From Candidatus Cloacimonetes bacterium HGW-Cloacimonetes-3 (lineage in GTDB: Bacteria > Cloacimonadota > Cloacimonadia > Cloacimonadales > Cloacimonadaceae): a stretch of 64,000 bases of DNA. The notes below the pieces were generated by a model. It searched no databases. It was not told the DNA's origin and was given only the letters and a program-made list of their open reading frames with translations. The stretch lies in assembly GCA_002840645.1 (NCBI GenBank), contig PHBO01000014.1:62001-126000 (forward strand), given 5' to 3'. Each line of letters starts with the position of its first letter. Position 1 is the stretch's first letter. The translations under genes were made by a program, and so were the position numbers. This document shows positions 10,201 through 18,523 of this stretch, piece by piece.

Positions 10201-10451
10201 AGCAGACAGTTAGAATAAACCCCGATAAGTATTTTGAGGGGATAAGCCAAGAGCTTTGGGATTATCATATTGGCGGATATCAGGTTTTACACAAATACCT
10301 GAAAGACCGCAAAGGCAAAACCCTGGAAGACCCCATCCACTATTGCCGGATAGTTACCGCCCTTGCCAACACGATAGAGATACAGAAAGAGATAGATGGG
10401 GTGTATGAGAAAGTTGATAACCCTATTAATGACAAGAATAACGATAGATAG
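7245..10451 (+). CDS. Single-polypeptide restriction-modification enzyme (type IIG-like; PD-(D/E)XK plus N6-adenine methyltransferase)
   Basis: 1068 aa; N-terminal NPDFRVW...GYIEAKAP (PD..ExK); GVYYTPEPVVRYIV; motif I DPAAGTLTFPA; motif IV NPPYSG. No separate helicase or specificity subunit nearby. Confidence 0.85.
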   Translation: MIEKVLSTYLKELQSVINRGDAREESFYSCLANMLQSYAEASGKTKTAITILPKATDAGNPDFRVWDGKNHITGYIEAKAPHVYQLEPISVSEQLKRYLNTFPNLILTNLYEFRLYQHGLFVSSVTIARAANAISLAKTPPLEKATEMQDLLARYFAFSLPAINDPKSLAQALAKRTRFLRDEVLKYELEDEQKQGKKVLLNFYDSFKKLLINNLTLEQFADLYAQTLTYGIFAARTRSEGEFNRELIYKYIPKTLGVLKSIFKFISYEEPPKALEVLIDDIAEILYVTDIQKILHKYYVEGKGSDPIIHFYETFLREYDPKLRESRGVYYTPEPVVRYIVRSIHSLLKSHFDKADGLASFDVTLLDPAAGTLTFPAVAIRTAIDEYKDKYGDGNVHKLIKEHILPHFYAIELMMAPYTVGHLKIGYLLAEMKYDMSEDERFKLYLSNTLEPDVPAQLDTIYTHEITEECEYANVIKKQEPVLVIMGNPPYSGASENTNDWTEKLMKTALDGAQDYYTLDGKPLGEKNPKWLQDDYVKFLRFAQWKIHKAGKGIVGMITNHGYLDNPTFRGMRQSLMHTFDEIYILDLHGNSKKKEKCADGSKDENVFDIQQGTAIVLMVKVGANGCSPKSCIPKGVQPNAPTVSNSDITTSKVYHHELFGLRKDKYDWLEMTEFVAENYHAVNPTSPFYLFHPEATGNEHYLKWLGLPDIFPVNSVGIVTARDDLTIQPTQDKLRRTVHHFASLDPETARISYKLGKDARDWKVDFAQKDLKDSGLKDTYIQKVLYRPFDIRYTYYTGKSRGFHCMPRNEVMKHMLQVNVALITNKREELDLPWGHAWISEETSEHGALSSKSTSYHFPLYLYPDEHKDDIFSTSERTYNIDPALLAQMTKLWGERFQPEQLFYYIYAVLYSNIYRQRYAQYLRMDFPRIPFTEDYELFSAMAALGLQLSELHLMTSPLLKNPIAKYQGKGNSDMVTEVSFDPIQQTVRINPDKYFEGISQELWDYHIGGYQVLHKYLKDRKGKTLEDPIHYCRIVTALANTIEIQKEIDGVYEKVDNPINDKNNDR
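9108..9172. repeat. Inverted-repeat element inserted in frame in the restriction enzyme CDS
   Basis: gtaggggcgaatggctgttcgccc ... gggcgttcagccgaacgcccctac; arms about 19/24 complementary; translated VGANGCSPKSCIPKGVQPNAPT. Confidence 0.75.
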
Positions 10452-10535
10452 GTAGAATTATCAGTTATCAAAGTGATTCTCAGATGGTGCAAGAAAACAA
10501 TACAACTGAAAAAACAATATGAGGGAGGGGGGTAG

Positions 10536-11573
10536 GTGATAGTTCGATTCAAGTATAGGCGGGCTGTCTTGAGTATGTCATGGCATCGTCACAGCATCAT
10601 GAGACAGATTAAGGTTTATGAGACATCTGGATCATTCTTTTTGAAGTACATAGCAGCAATCTATCTCAAGGTATATATCGCGTTGTTTAAGGGGATAATT
10701 CAATTTCATAAAGTGAAAAGCAGATTGAGGTGGTTGGCTTTAGTCCTCTTCCTTCCAGTTATGTCTCTATGTCTTATTCTGCTTGCTACATTCACTTTCT
10801 GCGCTGTGTCATTTCTCTTTGTTCGAACAATTGCATCTATATCTAAGCAAACACTTGATTTCATTCTCAGCCACAGGATTGCCATAATACTCAGGCGATT
10901 ATTTGTCGCTCTACTCACTTTGTGCATTTCGTTCTTAGTTTCACTTTATTTCGGTATAGTATTCTCAAGGTTCATTGTCTTGTTTCACCAACAATGGAGT
11001 GGACGCTATATACTTGAACCAATGATAGTAATGGGTTCCTTTTTTCTTTGTAGTACGTTTATCATGTTCTATAAACAGATTAGAAAGGAGTATGGGTCAT
11101 TCAAGAAGCTGTTTCAAAGTATTGAAGAGGGCGATTCGGATTTAATGGCATTGAAATCATCAGTAAATCTACCTCGCCTACTAAAATGGCTGTTTCATCC
11201 TTATAGATTGATGATGGGGTATTATTTCATTGGATGCGTTATGTTTAATCTATTGGGATGGCTCATAACAACATGCAGGTTAAGATACCCACATAGCTTC
11301 TTCATTGTAAATGTGGGCAAGAACAAATTTGGAGAGGTGATTGAGTCTTATAGATTCCTGATTAAACAGGCAATAGATGTAGTTCCACTATCATTAGTAG
11401 ATTTGTTTATAGATTATGGCAGGGGGATGACAATAATTAAACCATGGGGGAACATCCTACAAATATGTGTTCAGGCTGTGCTGATAATTATATTTATTGC
11501 CTTTGGATTCGGATTGTTTTACTATACAAGGCACTGGAAATATAAAGAAGAAGACACCAATATTGTTTGTTAA
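10536..11573 (+). CDS. Multi-pass membrane protein, unknown function
   Basis: 345 aa with several hydrophobic segments; 84 bp after the restriction enzyme, same strand. The GTG start is uncertain (ATG at about 10575 possible). Confidence 0.6.
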   Translation: MIVRFKYRRAVLSMSWHRHSIMRQIKVYETSGSFFLKYIAAIYLKVYIALFKGIIQFHKVKSRLRWLALVLFLPVMSLCLILLATFTFCAVSFLFVRTIASISKQTLDFILSHRIAIILRRLFVALLTLCISFLVSLYFGIVFSRFIVLFHQQWSGRYILEPMIVMGSFFLCSTFIMFYKQIRKEYGSFKKLFQSIEEGDSDLMALKSSVNLPRLLKWLFHPYRLMMGYYFIGCVMFNLLGWLITTCRLRYPHSFFIVNVGKNKFGEVIESYRFLIKQAIDVVPLSLVDLFIDYGRGMTIIKPWGNILQICVQAVLIIIFIAFGFGLFYYTRHWKYKEEDTNIVC

Positions 11574-11582
11574 GATGTATAA

Positions 11583-11618
11583 AACACCCCCGCATCAGGT
11601 AACCGATACGGGGGTGTT
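11583..11618. terminator. Hairpin between convergent ORFs, likely bidirectional terminator
   Basis: AACACCCCCGCATC-aggtaacc-GATACGGGGGTGTT, near-perfect stem. Confidence 0.7.
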
Positions 11619-11630
11619 ATGGCTTACAGA

Positions 11631-11834
11631 TTATGCTACTTTGGGCTTATTCTTCCACTTGCGGGGTTCTTCGCTCCAGTAGCAGGGATTGCCGATTACT
11701 ACATGCTCCGATAGGTATTGGGCAAGTTGCGGATCAGTTTTGGCTACTTTCTCTATGTAATACACTACAGACATGTGTATCACCGCAATGCTTTTACGTG
11801 TGCACGATAGGTTGCTCATGATTTCGATTAACAC
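11631..11834 (-). CDS. Small hypothetical protein (67 aa)
   Basis: ORF bracketed by two hairpins; no homology recognised. Confidence 0.35.
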   Translation of the reverse strand: MLIEIMSNLSCTRKSIAVIHMSVVYYIEKVAKTDPQLAQYLSEHVVIGNPCYWSEEPRKWKNKPKVA

Positions 11835-11893
11835 CGTTTATACGTCCTATACCCATCCGATAGTTGTAACTCCATAAGTTACGATAATATAAA

Positions 11894-11925
11894 ATCGGGT
11901 GCAGAATAGGAGTTCTGCACCCGAT
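11894..11925 (-). terminator. Rho-independent terminator candidate for the mutL-miaA-ppiC cluster
   Basis: Perfect stem ATCGGGTGCAGAA-taggag-TTCTGCACCCGAT, followed on the minus strand by a T/A-rich tail. Confidence 0.85.
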
Positions 11926-11970
11926 TAATATATTATACATGTACTATGTTTTGTATTCCCTGCCTTCGCT

Positions 11971-12813
11971 TTAAGCGATGATATCCATATTTAGAATTGA
12001 TATTTTATCGGCAAATTGCTCTCTCAGCTCTGCAATGTGTTTGCTTAAAACAAACTCTTTTTCTATAAGCATAAGGCGCTCATACAGGCTTTCTTTTATA
12101 TCGTCAAAGGGAATGTGGGATGCTTCTCTTCTATCATTTAGCATGAGAATATGGTATCCGTAGGAGGATTTGAATGGCAAACTGATTTCACCAATTTCGA
12201 GGGAGAAAGCAACTTCATCTATCTCACTTATCATTTTGCCTTTGTGAAACCAGCCTAAATCGCCGCAAGCAGCATGGCTGGGACAATCTGAGCAAGAAAT
12301 GCTGATATGGTTGAAATCATCGGCATTCTTAATCTGTGATCGGATCTCCTGTATTCTCTGCTCGGCGTTATTGCCGTGTCTGATCAAAATATGGGAACAA
12401 CGAACACATTTACTCCGCATGAAGATATCCTTCTGTTCATCGTAAAATTCGCGAAGCTTTTGTGAGGTAACATGCTCGTGATCTGAACTAATAGATTGCA
12501 TGTATTTCCTGATAATAAGCAGGCGTTTCAGCAGATACTCAAGCTCATCAGCACTCAAATCCTGGATAGCCTCACTGGTTAAGCCAAGTGGCTCGTCCTG
12601 ATCGAGCAGATCAAGTAAGGCATTGTCATATTCGGCATCGCTAACATCAAAGCCGGATTCTTTAGCATTAGCATAAATTAAGCATCTGTCAATAAGGCGT
12701 TCCAAAGCCAGATGCAAGCTTTCTTTGTTAATGTCCGTCTTCATCCGCAAACATTCTCGTTCCACGTCTCTCATGCTAATCTCAATATCAAATACTTTAG
12801 CTACGATTTGCAT
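11971..12813 (-). CDS. Parvulin/PpiC-type peptidylprolyl isomerase
   Basis: 280 aa; CSHILI, GDLGWFHKGKMISEIDEVAFSLEIGEISLPFKSSYGYHILML rotamase pattern. Confidence 0.85.
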   Translation of the reverse strand: MQIVAKVFDIEISMRDVERECLRMKTDINKESLHLALERLIDRCLIYANAKESGFDVSDAEYDNALLDLLDQDEPLGLTSEAIQDLSADELEYLLKRLLIIRKYMQSISSDHEHVTSQKLREFYDEQKDIFMRSKCVRCSHILIRHGNNAEQRIQEIRSQIKNADDFNHISISCSDCPSHAACGDLGWFHKGKMISEIDEVAFSLEIGEISLPFKSSYGYHILMLNDRREASHIPFDDIKESLYERLMLIEKEFVLSKHIAELREQFADKISILNMDIIA

Positions 12814-13735
12814 TGTTATCCCCTGTTAGTGCGATCTCAATTCGATTCACTACTTCAGATATTTTAACTTGGGAATCCATCAATGTCAAATCATATTTAC
12901 ACTTTCGATACCATGTTGCCTGACGCTTGGCATAGTTTCTATGATGTTGAGCTGCCAGTACTGTACTTTCTTCTATGCTGCTATGTCCTTGTAGGTAGGG
13001 AATATACTCTTTGTAGCCAAGGCTGTTTAGTCCCGGAGAAAGTTCATTGTAGCCCATCATAAATAAGTGCTTAATTTCTTCAATCAAGCCCTCTGATAAC
13101 ATTTCATGCAGCCGGGAATTTATCCTTTTGTATAGTATCTCTCGTGGTAGGTCTATCAAAATGCGGTAAACCAGATATGTGCTACCCTTTGTTTGATTTT
13201 GCCAATGTCTGCTTATGGGAATACCAGTTCCCAATGCCACTTCCAAGCCTCTTAGAATTCTTTGGCTGTCTTTGCTGCTGATTTTGGCGGCGTATTCGGG
13301 ATCTAATGCCATTAGCTGTGAGTACATTGCTTCCAAACCAACAGATGCTGATTGCTCTTTCAGACTATCCCTGATCTGGCTCGAGATCTCCGGAAGTTTG
13401 CAAAGCCCATCCAGTAGACTGCGAACATATAAGCCTGTTCCGCCGCAGATTATGGGAATCATTTCTCTCGTATGCAGTTCTCTGATTTTTGCTGCGGCAC
13501 ATTTTGTGAATTCACCAGCATTGAAAACCTCATCCGGAGTAATAATATCAATCAGATGATGGGGGATTTGCTTTCTCTGTTCGGCACTAACTTTAGCGGT
13601 ACCGATATCCATATATTTGTAAACTTGGCGGGAATCTGCAGAGATAATCTCAGTTTTCAGTGCTTCTGCAAGCTTTATGGCAAGGTTAGATTTCCCAGAT
13701 GCTGTTGCACCCTCAATCACGAGTATGGGTATCAT
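12797..13735 (-). CDS. miaA: tRNA dimethylallyltransferase
   Basis: IEGATASGKSNLAIKLA, ISADSRQVYKYMDIGTAK, HHLIDI, CGGTGLYV. Start reassigned from 13807 to MIPILVIEG, which overlaps the mutL stop. Confidence 0.95.
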   Translation of the reverse strand: MIPILVIEGATASGKSNLAIKLAEALKTEIISADSRQVYKYMDIGTAKVSAEQRKQIPHHLIDIITPDEVFNAGEFTKCAAAKIRELHTREMIPIICGGTGLYVRSLLDGLCKLPEISSQIRDSLKEQSASVGLEAMYSQLMALDPEYAAKISSKDSQRILRGLEVALGTGIPISRHWQNQTKGSTYLVYRILIDLPREILYKRINSRLHEMLSEGLIEEIKHLFMMGYNELSPGLNSLGYKEYIPYLQGHSSIEESTVLAAQHHRNYAKRQATWYRKCKYDLTLMDSQVKISEVVNRIEIALTGDNNANRS

Positions 13736-15621
13736 AGAATGCGTTTGAACTTTTTCTCGAAATCGCCAATGGGCATCTTTATTATTAATGGACGCCCGTG
13801 GGGGCAAAAGTATGGTACATGGCAGGCAAAGAGGTCATTGATCAGGTTCAGCATCTCTTTTCTGGATAGTTTGTGGTTTGCTTTGATAGCCGCTTTGCAG
13901 GCGATGGATTTAGCCAGGCTATCCCGGAAATCTGTATTCACTTCCAGTTCTTGTTCCAAGGTTTTAAGTATCTCGATAAATACCTGACCACCCTGAAAAT
14001 CACCCAGCTCTGCCGGGATTTCTTCTATCACCAGAGAATCTCCGCTGAACTTCTTTAGTACAAAGCCGATCTTTTCCAATAGTTCAAGATTAGCTTCGAT
14101 AAGTTCACTTGTCTGTGAGGCAATGTAAGGGGGGATATCTATCACCAGAGGGATAATCAGTTTCTGGCGGGTAGCCGGTGTGCCGGTAGTACGGTGGATC
14201 AGTTTTTCGTAGATAATACGTTCATGGGCTGCATGCTGATCTATGATAACCAAGCCATCTTCCACCTGGATGAAGATGTAAGTGTTATGAAGCTGCCACG
14301 GATTAATGTAATCCTCTTCGTTTTTTAGCAGAATACTATAAGGCAACTTGTCATTAGGTTGGTCGCTGAATATCTCGGGAGCTTCTTCATCCACTTTGTT
14401 GGGATTGTAAATGGGAATGCTCTGCTCTTTCTTTTGTTGCTCCCCTCTGAACAGATCATCCTGATACAGATTTGCATGCTCTTTCTTATATTCGGAGTAA
14501 CGGGGAACATCCACATTCTTAAGAAATATATCCCGCTCCAGCGGGGTTGTTGGCTGAGGGGCAGAAAACGCCTGAAACCGTGACTTGGCAGAGGCAAACT
14601 TATCTTCTTCATACCCGCGCAGAGCAAGAGTAAGTGTTTCAAAGATAAGCCCGTGCACCAGGTTATTTTCCCTGAAGCGTACCTCAAGTTTGGCAGGATG
14701 CACATTCACATCTATTTGCTCGGGCGGGACAGTTAAGAAAAGAATATATGGGGGTGTGCTTCCCTTTTGCCATGCTCTGGTTTTAAGGATAAAGGGTTCG
14801 TAAGCTGCCTTTATGCTATGTTTCACTGTTTTGTCGCTTATAAAGCGTCCATTGATAAAAGCGTACTGAGCATCTATCAATTTGCTGCTTCGGTCTTCTA
14901 AACCAAATATGTATCCTGATAGTGCATAACCGCCATTAGCTCCTGAAACTGATATAATATCGTCGCTAAAGAAAGCAGATCCAAAGACCTCGCTCATGCG
15001 GTGGTTTCTGTCTTCGGTTCCAATGTAGGATAGCTTTTCACGCCCGTCTATTACCAGTTTGAAACTTACATTGGGGTACAGGATAGCCTGGTAGTGAATG
15101 TACTTCAGCACATAGCGGGTTTCCACTGGTGCACTTCTTAAAAACTTACGCCTTGCCGGCAGGGTTTTGAATAAACCCCTCACCGTGATGGCAGTTCCGA
15201 GGTTAGCCGAGGTCTTGCTAACATTTGTAAGTTTACCGGCGTGAAACTCTATAACCGTTGCCATATCATCATCTTTGCTTCGGGTAACCAGGCTAAGGCT
15301 GGAAACAGATGCTATGGAAGGTAACGCCTCTCCCCGGAAACCCAGAGAACCAATGTGTATAATATCATCTACTGTCTTAATCTTGCTTGTTGCATGCCGC
15401 TCAAAAGCCAGTAGCGCATCGTCACTGCCCATACCGGAACCATTGTCCAGAATACGGATCAGGTCTTTTCCGCCGTTCTCTATAACTACTATTATGCTAT
15501 CGGCACCGGCATCAATGGAGTTTTCCACCAGCTCTTTTACCACCGAAGCGGGTCTCTCGATCACCTCTCCGGCAGCGATTTTATTACGAACATCTTCAGA
15601 CAGGATGTTTATTAGTTTCAT
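13732..15621 (-). CDS. mutL: DNA mismatch repair protein MutL
   Basis: 629 aa; IAAGEVIERPASVVKELVENSIDAG, GFRGEALPSIASV, C-terminal QHAAHERI and CPHGRP. Confidence 0.97.
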   Translation of the reverse strand: MKLINILSEDVRNKIAAGEVIERPASVVKELVENSIDAGADSIIVVIENGGKDLIRILDNGSGMGSDDALLAFERHATSKIKTVDDIIHIGSLGFRGEALPSIASVSSLSLVTRSKDDDMATVIEFHAGKLTNVSKTSANLGTAITVRGLFKTLPARRKFLRSAPVETRYVLKYIHYQAILYPNVSFKLVIDGREKLSYIGTEDRNHRMSEVFGSAFFSDDIISVSGANGGYALSGYIFGLEDRSSKLIDAQYAFINGRFISDKTVKHSIKAAYEPFILKTRAWQKGSTPPYILFLTVPPEQIDVNVHPAKLEVRFRENNLVHGLIFETLTLALRGYEEDKFASAKSRFQAFSAPQPTTPLERDIFLKNVDVPRYSEYKKEHANLYQDDLFRGEQQKKEQSIPIYNPNKVDEEAPEIFSDQPNDKLPYSILLKNEEDYINPWQLHNTYIFIQVEDGLVIIDQHAAHERIIYEKLIHRTTGTPATRQKLIIPLVIDIPPYIASQTSELIEANLELLEKIGFVLKKFSGDSLVIEEIPAELGDFQGGQVFIEILKTLEQELEVNTDFRDSLAKSIACKAAIKANHKLSRKEMLNLINDLFACHVPYFCPHGRPLIIKMPIGDFEKKFKRIL

Positions 15622-15627
15622 GCTTTC

Positions 15628-17289
15628 CTAATAGCTGAAGATGCTTCCATTGGTAAACTCTCGGATAATGGAATTATATGGCACCAATGCATCAGAAATG
15701 TCCTTGCTATGCGAGATAAGGTACAGAAGACGGTTCGCTTCCATATATGCAGACGAGCTGGGCGGAACATTCTTTAGCAATCTCCATGCATGCTTGCGTA
15801 ATATCCCCAGTTCGTAGGTCAGGCTACTGTTAAACATATAGTCTGCATTCTCCTGAAAGGGGAAGATGTTCTTTTCTTCGCCTTCACGCACATCACGCCA
15901 GCGGATAATGGTTTCCTCTGCACTATATCCACGATACTGATGATCGCGAATTATGCGCCTTAGCAAACGGCAATCTGTGGTGGGGATACGGTTATGGTTA
16001 TCTATATTCAATTGATTGAGTGCGCTTATGTATATCTTAGCTTTTCTGTTTGCAGGTATGGATTCTGTTAAGGTGTCGTTCAAACCGTGTATGCCTTCCA
16101 TAATAACCACGTTATCTTTACCAAGTTTCACGTAGTTATTGCTTCTCCGGCGTACTCCGCGGGTGAAATCATAGTGTGGCAATTCTATCTGATCACCATT
16201 TAAGAGCTGGGTAAGCTGCATGTTCAAAAATTCTAAATCCATCGCATAAATAGATTCAAAATCAAAATCTCCATTTTCTTTGCGCGCTGTTTTATCCCGG
16301 TTTATAAAGTAATCATCCATGCCAACCACTATCGGCTTGGCTTTACATGCCTGCAACTGCACACTAAGTCTTTTAGCAAAGGTAGTCTTCCCCGAAGAAG
16401 AAGGTCCGGCTATCAGAATAAGCTTCACTTCTTTCTTGGTAATGATATCAGCAGCTATCTCTGCAATCTTCTTTTCGTGCAGAGCTTCCTCTACCAGGAT
16501 AAACTGCGATATCTCGTATTTGTCGTTTAGCTCGTTGATATCCAGAATATTGTGCACCCGTAGAATATCCAGCCACTTATCATGTTCCTGGTGTAGGGCA
16601 AATACCTTCTTGGGGAGGTTAAAACTGTTCATTTCACCGTGTTTATCAGACGTGGGAAATCTAAGTATAAACCCCGGGGCATGATACACGATATCAAAGC
16701 TGCGGATCATGCTGGTGCGGTCGGCAAGAGTGCGGATAAAGCGATCATAGAATTTGCCACATCGGTAAATATGGACGCTTTCCTGATAGCTATACTTCAG
16801 GTTTTTCAACACATCCTTTCGCGCCATGGCACTAAAGATATCAATTGCTTCCTCGGTTTTAACCTCGATGCGGTCGATTGGGATGTCCGCTTCCACAATC
16901 CTGATCATTTCTTCTTTGATGCGGGCACAATCCTGCTCCGTGAATCGCTCTGTATTAAATACTTCGCAGAATATCCCGTCACCGATGGAATGTTCCACAA
17001 CCATAGAGTGCTCGTTACCCATCAAAGTATGCAGTGCTTTCGCCATAATAAATATAGCCGAATCCTGGTATATCCTGTTTCCTTCCGGGTGATTATAGGT
17101 AATGCAGTTTACCAGGGTCTCCCTATCCGGGACGTAATCTTCATTGACATATTCTCTATGGTTAATTTTATAGGACAGAACAAGGTTACGGTCTATATCT
17201 GTGCCTTTTAGTATTTGAGCAATGGAACGGGGGTTTTCCTGTTCGATTAAGCTATGCTTTATGCCGTCTAATCTGATGTCTATAATCAT
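15628..17289 (-). CDS. Nucleoside (uridine) kinase with N-terminal TGS/ThrRS-like region
   Basis: 553 aa; N-terminal TGS/SAD-like region plus GPSSSGKTTFAKRL and GMDDYFINRDKT kinase motifs. Confidence 0.88.
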   Translation of the reverse strand: MIIDIRLDGIKHSLIEQENPRSIAQILKGTDIDRNLVLSYKINHREYVNEDYVPDRETLVNCITYNHPEGNRIYQDSAIFIMAKALHTLMGNEHSMVVEHSIGDGIFCEVFNTERFTEQDCARIKEEMIRIVEADIPIDRIEVKTEEAIDIFSAMARKDVLKNLKYSYQESVHIYRCGKFYDRFIRTLADRTSMIRSFDIVYHAPGFILRFPTSDKHGEMNSFNLPKKVFALHQEHDKWLDILRVHNILDINELNDKYEISQFILVEEALHEKKIAEIAADIITKKEVKLILIAGPSSSGKTTFAKRLSVQLQACKAKPIVVGMDDYFINRDKTARKENGDFDFESIYAMDLEFLNMQLTQLLNGDQIELPHYDFTRGVRRRSNNYVKLGKDNVVIMEGIHGLNDTLTESIPANRKAKIYISALNQLNIDNHNRIPTTDCRLLRRIIRDHQYRGYSAEETIIRWRDVREGEEKNIFPFQENADYMFNSSLTYELGILRKHAWRLLKNVPPSSSAYMEANRLLYLISHSKDISDALVPYNSIIREFTNGSIFSY

Positions 17290-17403
17290 ACCTAAATTCC
17301 TTTCTTTTCTAAGAGAGTCAGGAAAATTGACACAGGGTTTTAGTCAAGCTAATAGGATGTGATTCCTATTATGTAATTCACGTAAGATATAAGGAAATCT
17401 ATC

Positions 17404-18360
17404 ATGAAGAAGCTAAGTAAAAAACAGCGTTTACAAAGAGATATCGGGCATTTTGCAGGGATCATCTTCGCATCTGTGTTTTTTGCCATTGGATACTCCT
17501 GGTTTCTACTGCCTTATAACATGGCACCCGGGGGAGTTGGCGGTTTATCTCAGATATTAAACCATTTCTTTGGCATCCCGAATGGATTGTCCATGATAGC
17601 CATAAACATCCCCCTCTTCATCATTAGCTTTATATTCATCGGCAAATCCTTCGGCACTAAAAGCCTTTATGGTATGCTTGTCAGTGCCTTCATGACCGAT
17701 CTTATCAGCCTTCCCATGCTACATCGGCTTGGATTAATCGCTGATCTGGCTCCTTATACCCATATCTCAGGTGGACGTACCATCTATGCCATGCTTGGTC
17801 CGGAGGATTTATTCCTGAGTGCCATTGCCGGAAGCGTAATGCTGGGAATTGGACTGGGATTAATCTTCAGGTTTCGTGGTTCAACAGGTGGAACGGACAT
17901 TCCCGTTGCGCTTATCAAGCAAAAAGCCAATATCTCCATTGGGATGGGCTATTACATAGTGGAAACAGGCATAATACTATTGGTAGCTTTTGTCTTGGGT
18001 GATCTTAAGCTGCTCATCTGGGGTTATCTGAACCTGTTTATCACCACCAAAATCACCGATCTTGCCAGTGAGGGTCTCCCCTACATCAAGGGAGTTTATA
18101 TAATATCGGACGATGTGGATGAAATCCGCAACGATATCTATGAGAAACTGGATAGGGGTGTTACCTATTTTAAAGGAACACGAGGTTTTAATCAGAGAGA
18201 TACAAATGTGCTCTTCTGTGTGCTGAACAGACGCCAGGTACCCATCCTTACGGATATTGTGAAAGAAATTGATCCCGATGCCTTTATGATCCTTACCGAC
18301 GTGTATGATGTGCTGGGCTACGGCTTCAAATCCCGCAAGCTGAACTTAAGCGATAATTAA
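17404..18360 (+). CDS. YitT family membrane protein
   Basis: 318 aa; LLPYNMAPGGVGGLSQIL, RFRGSTGGTDI, C-terminal DUF2179-like domain. Confidence 0.9.
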   Translation: MKKLSKKQRLQRDIGHFAGIIFASVFFAIGYSWFLLPYNMAPGGVGGLSQILNHFFGIPNGLSMIAINIPLFIISFIFIGKSFGTKSLYGMLVSAFMTDLISLPMLHRLGLIADLAPYTHISGGRTIYAMLGPEDLFLSAIAGSVMLGIGLGLIFRFRGSTGGTDIPVALIKQKANISIGMGYYIVETGIILLVAFVLGDLKLLIWGYLNLFITTKITDLASEGLPYIKGVYIISDDVDEIRNDIYEKLDRGVTYFKGTRGFNQRDTNVLFCVLNRRQVPILTDIVKEIDPDAFMILTDVYDVLGYGFKSRKLNLSDN

Positions 18361-18523
18361 CTGCTTCGCATTGTCCATATAATAGTGTATTCCGTACACT
18401 TCTGAATCGTATTTAACAAAGAGTAAAAGAGGAAAAAGAGAGGGATTAGGTACTTGGTTCCATGTTTTGGTGCGAAGTCGTCTAACTTCTAACGTCAAAC
18501 GTTAAACCTAACCCGCTAACCCA

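Noticed and set aside
5994-11930. Prophage or integrative element containing the 148-aa gene and R-M locus
   Set aside because: No integrase, transposase, structural phage gene, or att-like direct repeats recognised.
13472-13987. 171-aa + strand ORF over miaA/mutL
   Set aside because: Antisense shadow spanning two confident genes.
16639-17211. 190-aa + strand ORF within the nucleoside kinase gene
   Set aside because: Antisense shadow; the kinase motifs on the minus strand are clear.
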